Assembly: GCA_003550325.1 (NCBI GenBank)
Contig: QKWP01000045.1
Span: 230,828 to 294,827 of the forward strand
Direction of reading: 5' to 3'
DNA: 64,000 bases
DNA from: Gigaspora rosea
Taxonomy: Eukaryota; Glomeromycota; Glomeromycetes; Diversisporales; Gigasporaceae
Made by a program: the position numbers and the translations under genes. The notes below the pieces were generated by a model. The model was not told the origin of the DNA and ran no database searches. It saw nothing but the letters and a program-made list of their open reading frames with translations. Numbering within the stretch: the first letter of the stretch is position 1; each line of letters starts with the position of its first letter. Below, one piece after another: positions 22,450 through 34,344 of the stretch.

Positions 22450-24100
22450 CTCTAGATATACTAAACTTGTTTATATTAGAATTGGTTTATAACGAACCAA
22501 ATTTAGCAGAACAGATTTTTTATAATAAATTACTGGCTATACTAAACTTAAATATTAAATCTTTATATACTGCATTCGAACTTACCTTTACTAGCCCATA
22601 AATATATATATATATTTTTAATATAGTGAACTATTATATAACCTAGGGGTTAGTAAGTCTATGAAAGGGCAACTTATATGATATATATAGCTAATAAAAT
22701 GTCTTGCATAATTTTGTATAACAATCAAATAGATTAATAATAAAAAATTTGCAATACTATACTAACAAGTCTTTTAGAAATAATAGTCAAACACTATATT
22801 ATTGCTATACTCTATTGCTACTAGTTGGTAGGTTTATCTAGAAATTGCATACATATTTGTATTCACTGAGCAGGGACAAAATTTACTTCTTTAAAAATAA
22901 TTAAAATTGATAAATGGAATCTTATTACTAATTCTATATATATTTAACAAACTATACTTTGTAAATTAGTTAAAGAGATGCTTCAATATATACATAATAT
23001 TAAGGTAAAATTTTATTATCAAATTTATAGTAGTGAAATTTTTTGAAAGATCTTGCAAACCTGTGAAATATTTTGGCGAACTGCAATATAATTCAAATAT
23101 TTTACAAAAAATATTATTTGAAATATTTTATTTTGAAATAATTTGAAATATTTTCAAATATTTTAGATTTTGAAAACCAAGCTGGATCAGTATATCTATA
23201 ACCTGGATTATATCAAGGGTATATTGGATATATTGGGCTATATTTCAAAATATTTCAAAATTTAGTATAATGTTACAAAATCAAATTAGATCTTTATAAA
23301 TTAGTTTTTTTCATTTTGTTTTTTTGTTTTTATTTTGTTTTTTCTTTTATTTATTTTTTAATTTTTTTTACACTTTACAAAAACACTAGTCTTTTGCAAG
23401 AAAACCAACAACTTTTCAGCACTTTGTAAGAATACCAATTTGACTTTGCATACCAACTTAGACTTCTGACACTTTGCAAGAACACACAACTAATTTCTCC
23501 AGCAATTTTTAAATTTCCAAGAATGCTTCTTTAAAGAGATGATTTAGTTTGGCACAAGTTTTCACAAGTTTTTGCAAAGTTTCATTTAATTTATTTTTTT
23601 GTTTGACATTTTTTGCTTTTTGGTTTTATTTTTTAAACTTTTTTTATTAATTTATTTTATTCTGGCACTTTGTGAAAACACTAATTTCTCTATTACTTTG
23701 CAAAAACATATTAGATTTCTCTAGCCTATTTTTTAGAAGTGTTTAGAAAAAAGAAAAAACAAAGTTGATAGTCAAAACAAAAGAGATAACTTAAAACATA
23801 GAAGCAAAAATAATAGCTAACTGTGGGGTGTGTGAAAATAAGTGTGTAGAGTTAGTTTTTTTATTTTTTTTCTTCTACAAATAGTAATGGAATTAGATGC
23901 AACAAAGTGCGAAAATAGTTAAAATAATATGTAATAATGTAAAAATAAAACTATAAAGAATATATAATAATTAAAATATAATATATAATAAAATATATAA
24001 TATTTATTAAAATATATATTTAATTTAAAAATGCAATATATATAATATATAATAATAATAATAAAAAATATAAAATTTTATATTAAAAAAACTCTTTCCT
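22450..24100. other. AT-rich interval with degenerate short tandem repeats
   Basis: At 23360-23720 a degenerate unit of the form CACTTTGCAAGAACACTAAT recurs about six times at irregular spacing. Around 23090-23180 AAATATTTT motifs dominate. At 23930-24080 the sequence is TATAAT/TAAAATA low complexity. No gene. Confidence 0.5.
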
Positions 24101-25047
24101 GTAGATCTGAAAAACATAGGAAATCAACAAACAACACATTCGGCATAGAGTTTTTAGAGCGTAACTATATTTAGCTAGTTGTTACTGGCCACCTTTTGGC
24201 CCTTAACCTGCAGAAGGCATAATTACTCAACTTAAGAGGAAGACAGTCTTACTACAAACACCAGCTTCTTTCTTCCTTTTCTCGCCATCCCTACGGGGGT
24301 TGGAGAAACACTTAAAAACTACAAACGGGAAATTCGAACCTTACGGGGTTGCCGCACTTGGCGCAGATATACCAAAAATAAAAGGCGCAAGATAGCTAAC
24401 TCTTCGTTTGACTCCTCTCAAACAAATACATCCAATATGAAAAAACCCCCCTCTACAGAGCATACCCAAGAGGTTACAAAAATTCCTAAAAAACAGGTAG
24501 AAAGTGGCGATTCTAGCTCACCACCGAAAAAATCTCCTCAATGACATCATCACTACAACAAACCAATGATGATCAAATTATTCCCACGCACTCAACATCA
24601 ACACTACAATAACAAACTGGTAATAATCTAGATTTTTCACGCCCTAGCAAATGAAATCCAGATTTCCCATAGACTACAGGCTACTTGTACAAATTTAGAC
24701 CAGGACCGAGACCCCAACCTTCAGGACCTAGTCTGCCCCCCTGTTGACACTTGATGAAATGGAAACAGATTTGGACACCACCTCGATCTCGATAGAAGTT
24801 TAACAAGGATTCATACAAGCAGACCACAACACCAGACAGAGTTTAATAATCTCTTTATCCTAGCATTAGAGTCTTACAAAAAACAATACAACGTATTAGC
24901 AACTAACAAGCATAATAGGAACCAATTATTTGATCTGCTTAGAGCGAAACTAGCATTAGACTACCTAACAAAAATAGACTTTTAAGCTTAGATACCTGGG
25001 AAATTACAAGATATCTCTTATACCTATCAAACTTTGCAAAGATAGCA

Positions 25048-26226
25048 ATGAACATGGAATTTGACAAAATCAGGAAATTGGTATCTGAAGAAATTGTAAA
25101 ATCACGATTAGAACTACCTCAACATTACACAGAAATACACTCAGACTTAATCAGCGCTATTACATTCGGTCTACCAATAGAAGATAGACAGACCCTAAGC
25201 CCAAAAGTTAAAGCTCTGAGACTTATCTTCAAATTTACTTCTCTTCCTGAAAATTATATCTCGGATACACGCCAACCCTTACCAGCAGATTACAGGCAGC
25301 TGCACGAGACAGTGCGGAAATCCTATCCAATCCGTGACAGAGAAGAATTAAAGGATTCACCAACATATAGAGCCACATTACAAAAATATTACATCTTTAA
25401 TAGAATTCCGATACCTATTTTGACTTACCTCCATTCAAACTGCCATTACCTCTAACCCCTCAGGATTTAACCACCAGGCTGAGGGAAAAATTTCCCTTCC
25501 TACCTGAAGATGAGGAAGACTTTAAAGAACATATCCGGCTTTTGCAGGTCGATTACAACTTTAAACGACTTCCGAATGATTATCTTCTACCTCGAAACAT
25601 TTACCAAATAATCCTGCAGAACTAAGATGGAAGGATTTCTCTTTTCCAATAACTACGACCAAAGCTGTGGATGAATTCTTCAAACTAGTTCCAAGATATT
25701 ACAATATACCAACTCCTCTCCCTTTGAGTTATGTGAACTTCAACTACACGGGATTACCGACTCTGCCAACAGGCCAGCTGAGGTAGCAAAAGTGAACCTG
25801 ACTACTCCAATAACCACACAGAAGCAGCTGTCTATAGCGGTGCAAGATCTAAGACAGCACTACTACTTTCACAAGATACCTGAATCCTGGATCGATATAA
25901 AGACAACAGAACAAACAGAGGATCAACCTCCTCGAATACCTCTAAACCTTGATGATCTTAAAACTCAATTACAAAAGAAAAACGTAACGGACATAGAGTT
26001 ACCAATTAAAAAACATAATAACATCAATGCTACAATTGAGAAATTGAGAGAACATTTTCTTATCAATAACATACCATCTTTCCTCTTTGACCAATTGGAA
26101 GATTTGCCTCAGCCTAGATTTGACTTATTTCGGAAACTAAAAAACAAACTCAAAGAAAAAGAAAAAGTCGGAGAAGTCCAGAAGCTGAACACTAACGCCC
26201 CTATCGATCCAGTCTCCAATGAGTGA
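25048..26226 (+). pseudogene. LINE ORF1 with internal repeated modules
   Basis: Two open pieces (25048-25455 and 25792-26226) are joined by a broken segment with the same character. A module of roughly 45-60 residues recurs at least five times, recognisable by a Leu/Arg-rich start, a Tyr/Phe pair and a Pro-centred turn: ALRLIFKFTSLPENYI, LREKFPFLPEDEEDF, FFKLVPRYYNIPTPLPLSYV, LRQHYYFHKIPESW and LREHFLINNIPSFLF. Upstream (24370-24545) is a basic, Ser/Lys-rich N-terminal segment. The C-terminus is Lys-rich (KLKNKLKEKEKVGEVQKLN). By position it should be the nucleic-acid-binding ORF1 protein, though no known ORF1 fold is recognised. Its stop overlaps the ORF2 start by 8 bases. Confidence 0.65.
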
Positions 26227-28560
26227 ATCTAATATCGAACCAGGTCCATCCTCGATGGGCAACAGAAACCAAACAGTCACTAATAGCTCTGAACAAACTA
26301 ATAACCAAACCAACGATACTAATACAGAATTTATAGTGGAACACAAATACACCTTCTCCTTTGTGGAAGGAATTAATATCACAACTTATAATATTCGAGG
26401 TCTCTTCAGAGCAAAAAAATTGCAGGAATGGATAGAATTCTGTGTGGAAGCAAATATGCATATTGTTGCTTTATCTGAAACACAGCTTACGCCCAATCAA
26501 GTTAGAGGACTTACTAACCCTTTATATAGCATATATACTTCTAACTTTGAACTATATAAAAACAATCAACGGGAATCCAGCTTAGGCACTGCACTTATGA
26601 TCTGTAGTGCTTTACAACCCTATATTCACAATATCAAAACAGTTCTTGGAACACTAATTATGATCGATTTATTTTTACCAGACAATAACAAAACTAGAGT
26701 CATATTCATATACCTTCCTTCCAACCACTTACCTTAAACGAAAAAGTACAGAAAGAAGCAGACAGATGGATACGAGAAGCTAAAAGCAAAAACTGGAAAT
26801 TGTTCCTAATGGGTGACTTCAATTCAAATCAGTATAGAAACAAACTGCCACTACTCTTCAAAAACCTGGATGCGTTGGGAGCAACAAGACTATTGGATTT
26901 CCATAGTATTGATTCTCATACTTGGACCGGACCCTCCTCTCAAAGTCAAATCGATGACATCTGGATACCGCAAAATTTGCTCCTAGAAGTTGAAAAGCCA
27001 ATACTGACAGACGCAACGTACATTACAAGCAGTAATCATTGTATAATATCAACGACTTGGCACACACAGGCCCAAAGTAAGAGGATCAACAAAAATAAAA
27101 GAAACAAAAAAAGGAAACGAAAAGTGCACCATTACAACAAAATGTCAGTAGATGATTGGAAAGATTTCACGGATGAATTGGGAAAAAACTTAGAGAAGAA
27201 AAGCCTAAATGACCTAATAACGAATAAGAATGAATTGGATAGAGCCTGGAACTTCTGGGCAATTGAAATCAAAATTATGATTAACAGAAAAGTCTCATTT
27301 ACTTTCACTAGCCCTAGAACCTACAATGCCATATCCCTAAAAGCAACAAAACTGTATGTTGCTCTGAAAAATATGAACAAAGCCTTAAGCTTATTAACCA
27401 AGGGGAACACTAAGACACTAGAAAAAATAAACAAACTTCTTGAAAAGATATCCTAGTTAACTGATTTGGAAATTGAACTGATTGTCATCGAAGACTTTAC
27501 AAACAACAGGGATACAATAATCTCAACTCTAAAAGTGCATAAACACACGATATGGACAAGCTAGAATTACGAAAAACAGCAGGAATTGACAGAGAAAATT
27601 AACTTTTACATCAATCGAAGATATGAGGATTTTAAAGACCACATTGCAGAATGTTGAACAGCATCCTCCAAAGGAAGGCAGAACCTGTTCGCACTGACAA
27701 AGTCATCCTCCCCGATAAAATTCTACTAGATAAAGAAGAAATCTTAGATCACATTAGACTACACTCAAAGCTTGGACAAGACTTAACTCAGGCGACTTAA
27801 GCCTTGGAGATGAATGGGAGTAAGAATACCTTCTCCTAAGGAACATTCTACCATCGATTTACACTAGTCGATACAGGATATAACTTTACAGGAATTGAAA
27901 GAGACAATTGAACATTCTCTGATTAATAAAGTCCCTGGCCCACTAGCAATTCCTAACGAAATATTAAAACACCTTCCAGAAAATGCGCTACATTTTCTAT
28001 TAAAAATACTCAATGCGGTTACATTCTAATTTATGGTTAATCCCAAAAATAGATTGTTATAACTACAATTTGAATCATACAAGACCCATTACATTGATTG
28101 ACTGCACACGGAAATTATTGACAAAAATTATCAACAATAGAATAATGACCCCAGTAATGCGCTCGTCCTCCTTAAACTTTGCGGCCTTATCGACGTCTTA
28201 ACCACTTCCAAACCTCACTCATATTCTAGAAGATGCCCAAACAGAAAACAAAGAAGTCTGGGCACTTGCCCAGGACATGTCAAAAACATTTGACACTGTG
28301 CATATCCCCACTCTGGAAAAAGCACTCAAAAGGATAAAAATACTAGAGAAAATAATCAACCTGCTCTTATACCTACTAAACAATAAAAAATAGAGTGATC
28401 ACAAACCTGGGTTTAACAAACCTTACGAGGTAGCAGATGGGATCGATCAAGGAGAGACTCTTCCCCCCTCCTTTGGAAAATATACTACGACCCCTTGATC
28501 TCACAAATCCAACACTTCTCCAGGGTTATACAGGAAGCTTACCTACTAACCCACCACAAT
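26219..28560 (+). pseudogene. LINE ORF2: endonuclease and partial reverse transcriptase
   Basis: The start ATG (26219) overlaps the ORF1 stop (26224-26226). Endonuclease motifs: TYNIRGL, ALSETQL, LMGDFNSNQY, HTWTGPSSQSQIDDIW and SSNHCII. These cover the usual Mg-binding and catalytic blocks; SNH stands where many relatives have SDH. RT motifs: NKVPGPLAIPNEILKHLP, HTRPITLIDCTRKLLTKIIN, AQDMSKTFDTVHIPTLEKA (motif A) and ADGIDQGETLPPLLWKIYYD (motif B). The motif C catalytic Asp pair is not reached. Breaks include a stop and frameshift at 26735-26760, a stop at about 27454 and many between 27560 and 28400. Affinity is to the LINEs common in Glomeromycotina; the clade is not decided. Confidence 0.85.
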
Positions 28561-28564
28561 CTGA

Positions 28565-29095
28565 TTGGCTGTTTATGTCTAACAATACTAAATTAAGTTT
28601 GCATAAAAATCAAATTGCGTTATATTGCGTCCCATCGTGCCTGCACTTCAAATCAATTTTTTTAACATGCTACAATCTTGATATTTCGTTCGTTTTGTCA
28701 AAATTCACTACTAACCATTTTTACATTGCAGATTAAACTATATAACAGACGTTAAAAAAATTTGACTTTGCTGCTTAATCGATATAACCAGGCTCAGTAT
28801 ATGCGTTTAGTATTTTTAGTTTTTATTTATGTTTTTTGTATCTATTTTTCATAGCAATTCATGTAAAGACTTCGAAAATTCATCAATCTGATTCTTACCT
28901 TGAAAGTATTTACCGCATATTAAACAGCATATACATTTAGAATTGATAAGTTTAGAACGCGAAAGTTCTGCATCCACTAATGAAGAGGAATCAAAAGATA
29001 TTAAAAACATTGAAGTTGAAGAAAGTGAGTAATGCAAGATATAATAATGTATTTATTTATTTTTTTTATATTAACAATAGCTTCCAAGCACGATT
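28565..29095. other. Interval after the LINE
   Basis: AT-rich sequence. A short acidic stretch on the plus strand (about 28950-29033; ESSASTNEEESKDIKNIEVE) could be a relic exon, but nothing extends it. No terminator or tail of the LINE is visible. Confidence 0.35.
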
Positions 29096-29098
29096 CGC

Positions 29099-29275
29099 TT
29101 ATGATAATAAAGAAGTACTATAAATGGATATGTGCCTTATGGCTCTATTGTAATTGATTATCATGAAATAGAACTGATTCATTCTCCTGAGGAAGCAAAA
29201 TCAATGACTGCTTATTTGCTTTATAGTTCTGGAACAACCGGAGTGGCGCTAAAACTAGGAATGTAAATTTTTTAT
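29099..29275 (+). pseudogene. AMP-binding ligase fragment (4CL/acyl-CoA synthetase-like)
   Basis: One exon-sized stretch reads YGSIVIDYHEIELIHSPEEA followed by KSMTAYLLYSSGTTGVALKL. YSSGTTG is the phosphate-binding A3 motif of the ANL adenylating superfamily; the usual PKGV after it is degraded to VALKL. A GTAAAT-like donor follows the final ATG codon. Flanking sequence carries no recognisable A5 or A8 motif, so this is an isolated relic of an acyl-CoA or coumarate-type CoA ligase gene. The upstream limit is uncertain. Confidence 0.55.
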
Positions 29276-29279
29276 TTTT

Positions 29280-30640
29280 TTGTTTTTACATAATTATTCT
29301 AATATAAATAATATGCTTTTTATTAAATAAATAAGGTTAATCAAAATGGATGATTTCGCGTTCTATTTTGGAAATATGATTGAATAAAAACTCATTGTAT
29401 TTAAGTATTAAGCTCAATTCAGTTGTTGATTGATTGTCATTATGAGGCCTTTTTCTTTGATTACATCAATACGGCCATATAAATGCACTATCTTCGGATA
29501 GTTCTTTAGATGAAAGTTCTTTAAATTTCAAGTCGATACTAAAATTATGGTTGAACCAGAATCTCGAAAGGATGTTAGAGCTCAGAAATAGCTGACCATA
29601 TTAAATGTATTGATTTAGATACAAACCATGATAGTTTATTACGAGTTATACAAAAAAATGTAATAAATTTATATTTTAAAAATAAAAATATACAGTATTT
29701 TTTAATAAAATAAGCCTGAACTTATAATACATGTCAAATATACAATATAATTGAATCAATAACAATCCTTACGATTGGGATTTCAAAATTAATAAAGTAG
29801 TGCATTTCAAAAATAAGTAGGATTTTTTTTAAATAACATTTTTACTATGTTGAATTGTAAATTGAAATAATAAGTTTCTCTGATTTTAATTTTGAAACCC
29901 CGTTGGCATAAAAAAATAAAAATAAAAATAAATTAAAATAAATTAGACATTTTTAGAAATTTCACTCAACAACTAAAAAATAAAATAAGAATCTGCTTTT
30001 ATTTAACTGCCATCATCAAGGTGTAAAATTATATTTTACATCACGAATCTATGAACTTCTAATCGCAGTGGTGCTGATCTAATAAAATATATCAGTTAAT
30101 CAATGATCTTTATATTCCAAACTATACAAATTAAACTGAATAATTGAACTTAAATAACTTATTTAAATAACTTATCTACTAATTGACACGAATTATTAAT
30201 GAACAAATAGCTTAAATCCTCTAAATGGTATAATATGATTTGTTTACTATGAATACAATAAAGACCTGAATAAATAGATTAATTTAATAAGTAATATGTA
30301 AAATAAAAATATCATAACTGCACCAAAAAGTACCCTTTTGCAAGCAAGAATAGTGTAAAAACGTTGAATTAATAAGTGATCTACTTGCTAGAAAACAGTT
30401 TTTCTTGATTTTCCCAAAATGTTTATAATGCACTAGCTCTTCCGGATGCATTTTGGAAAAGTTTACGCTCTAGCACACCTAATAATCTACTTTTTATGCT
30501 GAATAGTTGTAAACTGGAGAAGAATTAAGCAGAAGAAGGTAAAATAATGCCTTATTTCAAAGATGCAAAGCTTAATAGGGTGAACCTTGTTTTTGGCATT
30601 CTCTATGCGAAAGAACCCAATCGTTATCACTATTGATATA
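29280..30640. other. Gene-free interval
   Basis: AT-rich, with no supported gene. Short coding-like shreds at 29440-29620 might belong to the same ligase relic but could not be placed. Confidence 0.35.
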
Positions 30641-30889
30641 TTGAGGTGAGTCAGTAAAAAAGGGACAAATCATTTTTAGTAAAATTTTTTTAATTTTTAA
30701 ACTAAAATATCTTGACAATTATTTAATTAAATTTGCTAAAAATTTTTTTATTTTAATCATGAAATTATATAGAATTAAAATAAAAAAAAATTATTAAAAT
30801 ATTAAGATAGTTGTTAAGATATTTAAGCTTAAAGTCAAGAAAACTTTTATTTAGAAAAAATTTGTCCCTTTTCTACTGATTCACCCCCA
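30641..30889. mobile_element. Tc1/mariner-type MITE with local empty site
   Basis: The left end TTGAGGTGAGTCAGTAAAAA and the right end (reverse complement) TGGGGGTGAATCAGTAGAAA lead into a shared GGGACAAAT. TA flanks at 30639-30640 and 30890-30891. A diverged duplicate of the surrounding sequence at 31085-31165 (ACCCAATTGTTATCACTATT, then ATTAATTTTAATATCTTTAT) lacks the insertion. A truncated relative lies at 51165-51387. Confidence 0.75.
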
Positions 30890-30891
30890 TA

Positions 30892-31930
30892 TATTGATAT
30901 AATATTAATTTTAATATTTTATTACAAATTTCATCCCAATTTATTAAAAATATGTACCTGCAATTAATCAATTGCTAACCCTAATGTCAGCTACATGAAC
31001 TTTCGATGACATAATCCTTAGCGAAGTCAGCAGCACCGGTAACTAGAGTGGTAAACAAACTACAGATTTTCTTGTTATACAAAGAAACCCAATTGTTATC
31101 ACTATTGATACATATCAATATAACATTAATTTTAATATCTTTATTACAAATTTCATCCCAATTCAATTCACTAAAAAGACAAGGAATTGCTTGGAAATTT
31201 TCAAAAATGTTTACAAATTGTCAAACAATCAAGTTACGGTCGAATATTTTCTTCTAATATGTAAATTTTAGGTGTTCAAATGCTAAAATATATAATTTAT
31301 TAAAAAAAATTCGTACAATAAATAGCCAAAAAAATTTACTAACCTTTTGCAATTAAATCGAGCATAACTTTTTAGAGATTTCACTAAAAGAAATTAAAAA
31401 AAGAAGCGCAATATTCAGAGTAAACTTTTAGAATTTTGTACTTTTCTTTAATCATTTTTAATTTACGATTAAAAATTTGATTATAGTAAAATTACATAGC
31501 CTTTTATAGTTTTTATTACTTAGTCCGTTTACTACTCTAACCGGGTAATGCTGATTTGATGCGACTACATGATTTACACTATAGTCAAATTATATCAAGC
31601 GTGTTGCTTGAAAACATCCAATTGAGTAATAAAACTTCATTCGAGTGATTAAAGATCAAGTTGAGTAATTAAAACTCCATACGAGGGATTAAAACCCTCA
31701 TACAAATTAAAAATATACAAGAGTTTAGTTATAGCATATGAAGGAACTGTTAACGATTATTGATAGTATTTAGTATCTTTGTACTATGTATTGATTTAAA
31801 CCGTAATCACTATAGTACTATGATCGATGCTAATTTGGTGCAATACCATATCCAGATTGTAACACCTGTTACACCTGATCTGGAGATTTTATAATGCATA
31901 CATAAGACCACGTCATTTTTTATATGTTAA
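30892..31930. other. Interval with local duplication
   Basis: Bases 31085-31165 repeat 30612-30638 plus 30892-30945. The duplicated unit is about 80 bp and has no recognised function. At 31600-31700 a GAGTAATTAAAAC / GAGTGATTAAAGA motif repeats three to four times. No gene was supported. Confidence 0.4.
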
Positions 31931-31955
31931 TTTGATTTTTCTTTTTACTTTAAAT

Positions 31956-32309
31956 ATGAGCCAAAGATCTATAGCACAGCAACGGCGACAAGAACGTGAA
32001 AGAAATGAACATCAACAAGAACCAAACCAACATGCTACTGCACAGCAACAGTGTCAAACACATGAAAGAGAAGCACAAGAACATGAAAAAAATAAACAAC
32101 AGCAAGAACCAAACCAAAGTGCTATTGCACAGCAATAGCGACGAACACGTAAAAGAGAGGCACAAGAACATGAGTCAACTCAAAAAGTTATAACTCAGCA
32201 ACTACAACAAGCCTGTGAGCAAGAGGCACATGAATCAGAACCAAGTTTAGAAACTATTGCTCAACATAATAGAAGTGAAGTTGTTGTATCTGGTCTTCGA
32301 ATTCCATGA
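31956..32309 (+). pseudogene. Gln/Glu-rich repeat protein remnant
   Basis: The frame MSQRSIAQQRRQERERNEHQ continues with repeated EPNQxAxAQQ (EPNQHATAQQ, EPNQSAIAQQ) and EREAQEHE units. An in-frame TAG lies at 32136-32138; the same frame stays open after it (RRTRKREAQEHESTQKVITQ to VVVSGLRIP, stop 32307). The pattern is like the charged, repeat-rich N-terminal regions that precede helicase domains in some mycorrhizal-fungal genes, but no such domain follows. SINE 2 begins 70 bp downstream. Confidence 0.4.
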
Positions 32310-32378
32310 ATATCATAAAAATTATTAATATTAAAACTATAAAAAAAATTTAACTAAATAATAATATAATATTTTAAT

Positions 32379-32817
32379 GACTTACAGGTCGATAGCATAG
32401 CAGTTATGCTCCCAGGTTTCCAATTGAAAGTTGCCAGTTCAATACCACTTGGCGGTAAATTGAATTTGAAAGCAGAACCCGTTTAGGAAAAACTGAAGTC
32501 ATACAAGATATAAAGTCAGTCCAATGAGGCACAAACTTGATAGTGGCATCCCTGGTATAATAATTATGTACCCACAAGAGTCAGACTGAGGAAGATCAGA
32601 TGATCCTGCAGGAAGTATAAATAATATCAGTGCAAACCCACAGTGCAAAGGCAAGCTGGATAAAGCACTCACTTGCCATAGAACTCTGAGCAGCTGGAAC
32701 CCTATCAGAAGAGAACTGTTTGGGCAGCGCAAGGCAAGCCGGATGGCTTATTGAAGATAGGTGGAAAGGTTGTTAAAATAGGATAGATACATAGAAGAGT
32801 TGAAGAAGAGAAAAAAT
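32379..32817 (+). mobile_element. tRNA-derived SINE 2 with 15-bp target duplication
   Basis: The direct repeat ATATAATATTTTAAT is at 32364-32378 and 32818-32832. The element begins GACTTACAGGTCGATAGCAT and has an A-box-like region (TAGCATAGCAGTTATGC), a B-box-like AGTTCAATACC and a purine-rich tail (GAAGAAGAGAAAAAA). It is 439 bp, has no coding frame, and differs in sequence from the SINE at 21688-22434, so two SINE families are present. Confidence 0.82.
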
Positions 32818-32889
32818 ATATAATATTTTAATAAATAACTTTAAATATAAAATTAAAAAAAATAAAAATTAAAAATAACTTACATTTAA

Positions 32890-33832
32890 ATTAAAACATT
32901 CATTAAATTTTGTTAAATGTGCTTTTGCAATATTCTTTTATATCTTTGAATTGTTTTTGTATGAACACTAAGACCAGTATTTGATAAAGTATTAATTCCA
33001 GTTTGAGTCATTCCTGATGAACATAAATAAAGTCCAAGATCTAATTTAAAATTTTTAACAAATTTGTTTCTTATTCCAACTAAAAGATACAATATACAAC
33101 TACTACTTGTTTTATTGCTTTTTTTCTATTTTTGGTAAGTCTTTTTTTTGGAATTAAAGCATTAATCATTTCATCAAAAAATCCTTTTAATTTTGTTTAA
33201 TCATTTGTTGAAATTGATTAGGATCTAATAAATATTCATCATTTTTATTTTGATATTTTAATAATACAGTTGATAATAATTCTATTTTCTGAGAAAATGA
33301 ATACTTTTTTGAACTTGATTATTTTGATTGGCTAATATTTATATTTTTAAATCTTTCTGAAGAATTAATTTAATTAATTGATTAAAATTTTCTTTATCAT
33401 TAAAATTGTATCATCAGTTATATTAATTTTAATATTTACAATTTGTTGATTAATTTCATTTAATTCATTTTGATCAATCAATTCTTCTTTTTAAGTTTTA
33501 ATTATTTCTATTAAATTTACTAAATTACTAGTTTCTATTAAATTTGTAGGAGTATTAGATCTGCTAGTTTCCATTAAATTTATAGAAATATTATCTTCAA
33601 TTAAATTATTTTTATTTATTGTAGAAATTTGACATTAATAAAAATTTATAATTTTCATATAACAACTAGAACATAGTTTATCAATATTGAGTCTAAGTTT
33701 TTGATAATATTCTTTATTAGGACAATTATCAATTTTAATTTAAGATCATTTGTAACGCTTCTATAATTTGAAATATCTTTTGAACAAATTGAACAAATAT
33801 ATTGAATATTTTGTTAAGACATTTTTTTTAAA
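32890..33832 (-). pseudogene. Decayed Cys-rich protein of an expanded fungal family
   Basis: On the minus strand, several frames together show a start at about 33823, CSICSKDISNYRSV, a KLCSSCYMKI segment (CxxC pairs suggesting a zinc site), then GFFDEMINALIPKKRLTKNR, GIRNKFVKNFKLDLGLYLCS and LSNTGLSVHTKTIQRYKR. This resembles a large, unnamed protein family that I recall from Rhizophagus-type genomes. Function is unknown; linkage to transposable elements is possible. Many stops and frameshifts are present, including TAA at codon 3 and other TAA codons at positions that look like ancestral CAA. Confidence 0.5.
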
Positions 33833-33839
33833 AAATTTG

Positions 33840-34162
33840 TGTATTTATTTTAAAAAATTAAAGATATAATAAAGGAATGTCTAAGTAAATGATTTTATTA
33901 AAGAATTTTAATTATAGGATTAAAATTTTAAAAATAAAAATTTAATTTATTAAAATCAAAACTTAAGTGTATTTATAAATATTTTTAAAAGCAAATCACT
34001 AACAAATATATTTTCTATTATTATAATAATTTAATCATGCATAATATGTATAAACAACCCAATAATAAACATCTTGTATGTTTGTACATATGTATGTGAT
34101 CGTAACAATTAATACTGAGACACTACCAGAAATTTATTTATCCTGATAATTACTAACATATG
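33840..34162. other. Short AT-rich gene-free interval
   Basis: Nothing was recognised beyond low-complexity AT sequence. Confidence 0.35.
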
Positions 34163-34168
34163 CTATAA

Positions 34169-34340
34169 CAGGACCCCAAAATATATATAGATGGGTCAGG
34201 TATATGTTTGCTGGTTTTTATGCAGATCTTTTCTATTTATAGTAATTTTTTTGCTTATTTTTGAAGTTTTTTTGCAGATCTTTTCTTTTTTAGTAACCCT
34301 ATAATTAACCTGGCCTATCTATATATATTTCGGGGTCCTG
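34169..34340. mobile_element. MITE with CAGGACCCC ends
   Basis: It is 172 bp. The ends CAGGACCCCAAAATATATAT and (reverse complement) CAGGACCCCGAAATATATAT continue AGAT(G/A)GG(T/C)CAGGT, about 33 bp of inverted repeat. The hexamer CTATAA directly flanks both sides (34163-34168 and 34341-34346). Interior GCAGATCTTTTCT is repeated. The superfamily is uncertain because a 6-bp duplication is unusual. Confidence 0.75.
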
Positions 34341-34344
34341 CTAT

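Larger units (their letters stand above)
24100..28560 (+). mobile_element. Non-LTR retrotransposon (LINE), 5' part present, 3' part missing
   Basis: Order: 5' leader and ORF1 N-terminus (about 24100-25050), ORF1 body, then ORF2 with apurinic-type endonuclease and reverse transcriptase. ORF2 stops being recognisable just after the YYDPLISQI motif, roughly the middle to end of the RT domain. The rest of RT, any C-terminal region, the 3' UTR and the A tail are absent. LINE copies are usually 5'-truncated, so loss of the 3' side points to a later deletion. Composition is less AT-rich than the flanks. Multiple stops and frameshifts show it is dead. No target duplication was found. Confidence 0.88.

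Noticed and set aside
26137-26461. Two minus-strand frames opposite the LINE
   Set aside because: They are antisense to the ORF1/ORF2 junction, where the plus-strand frames have clear endonuclease motifs.
31048-31257. 69-codon frame and a minus-strand frame across the same place
   Set aside because: No motif; the sequence is a short local duplication and the frame does not extend through the second copy.
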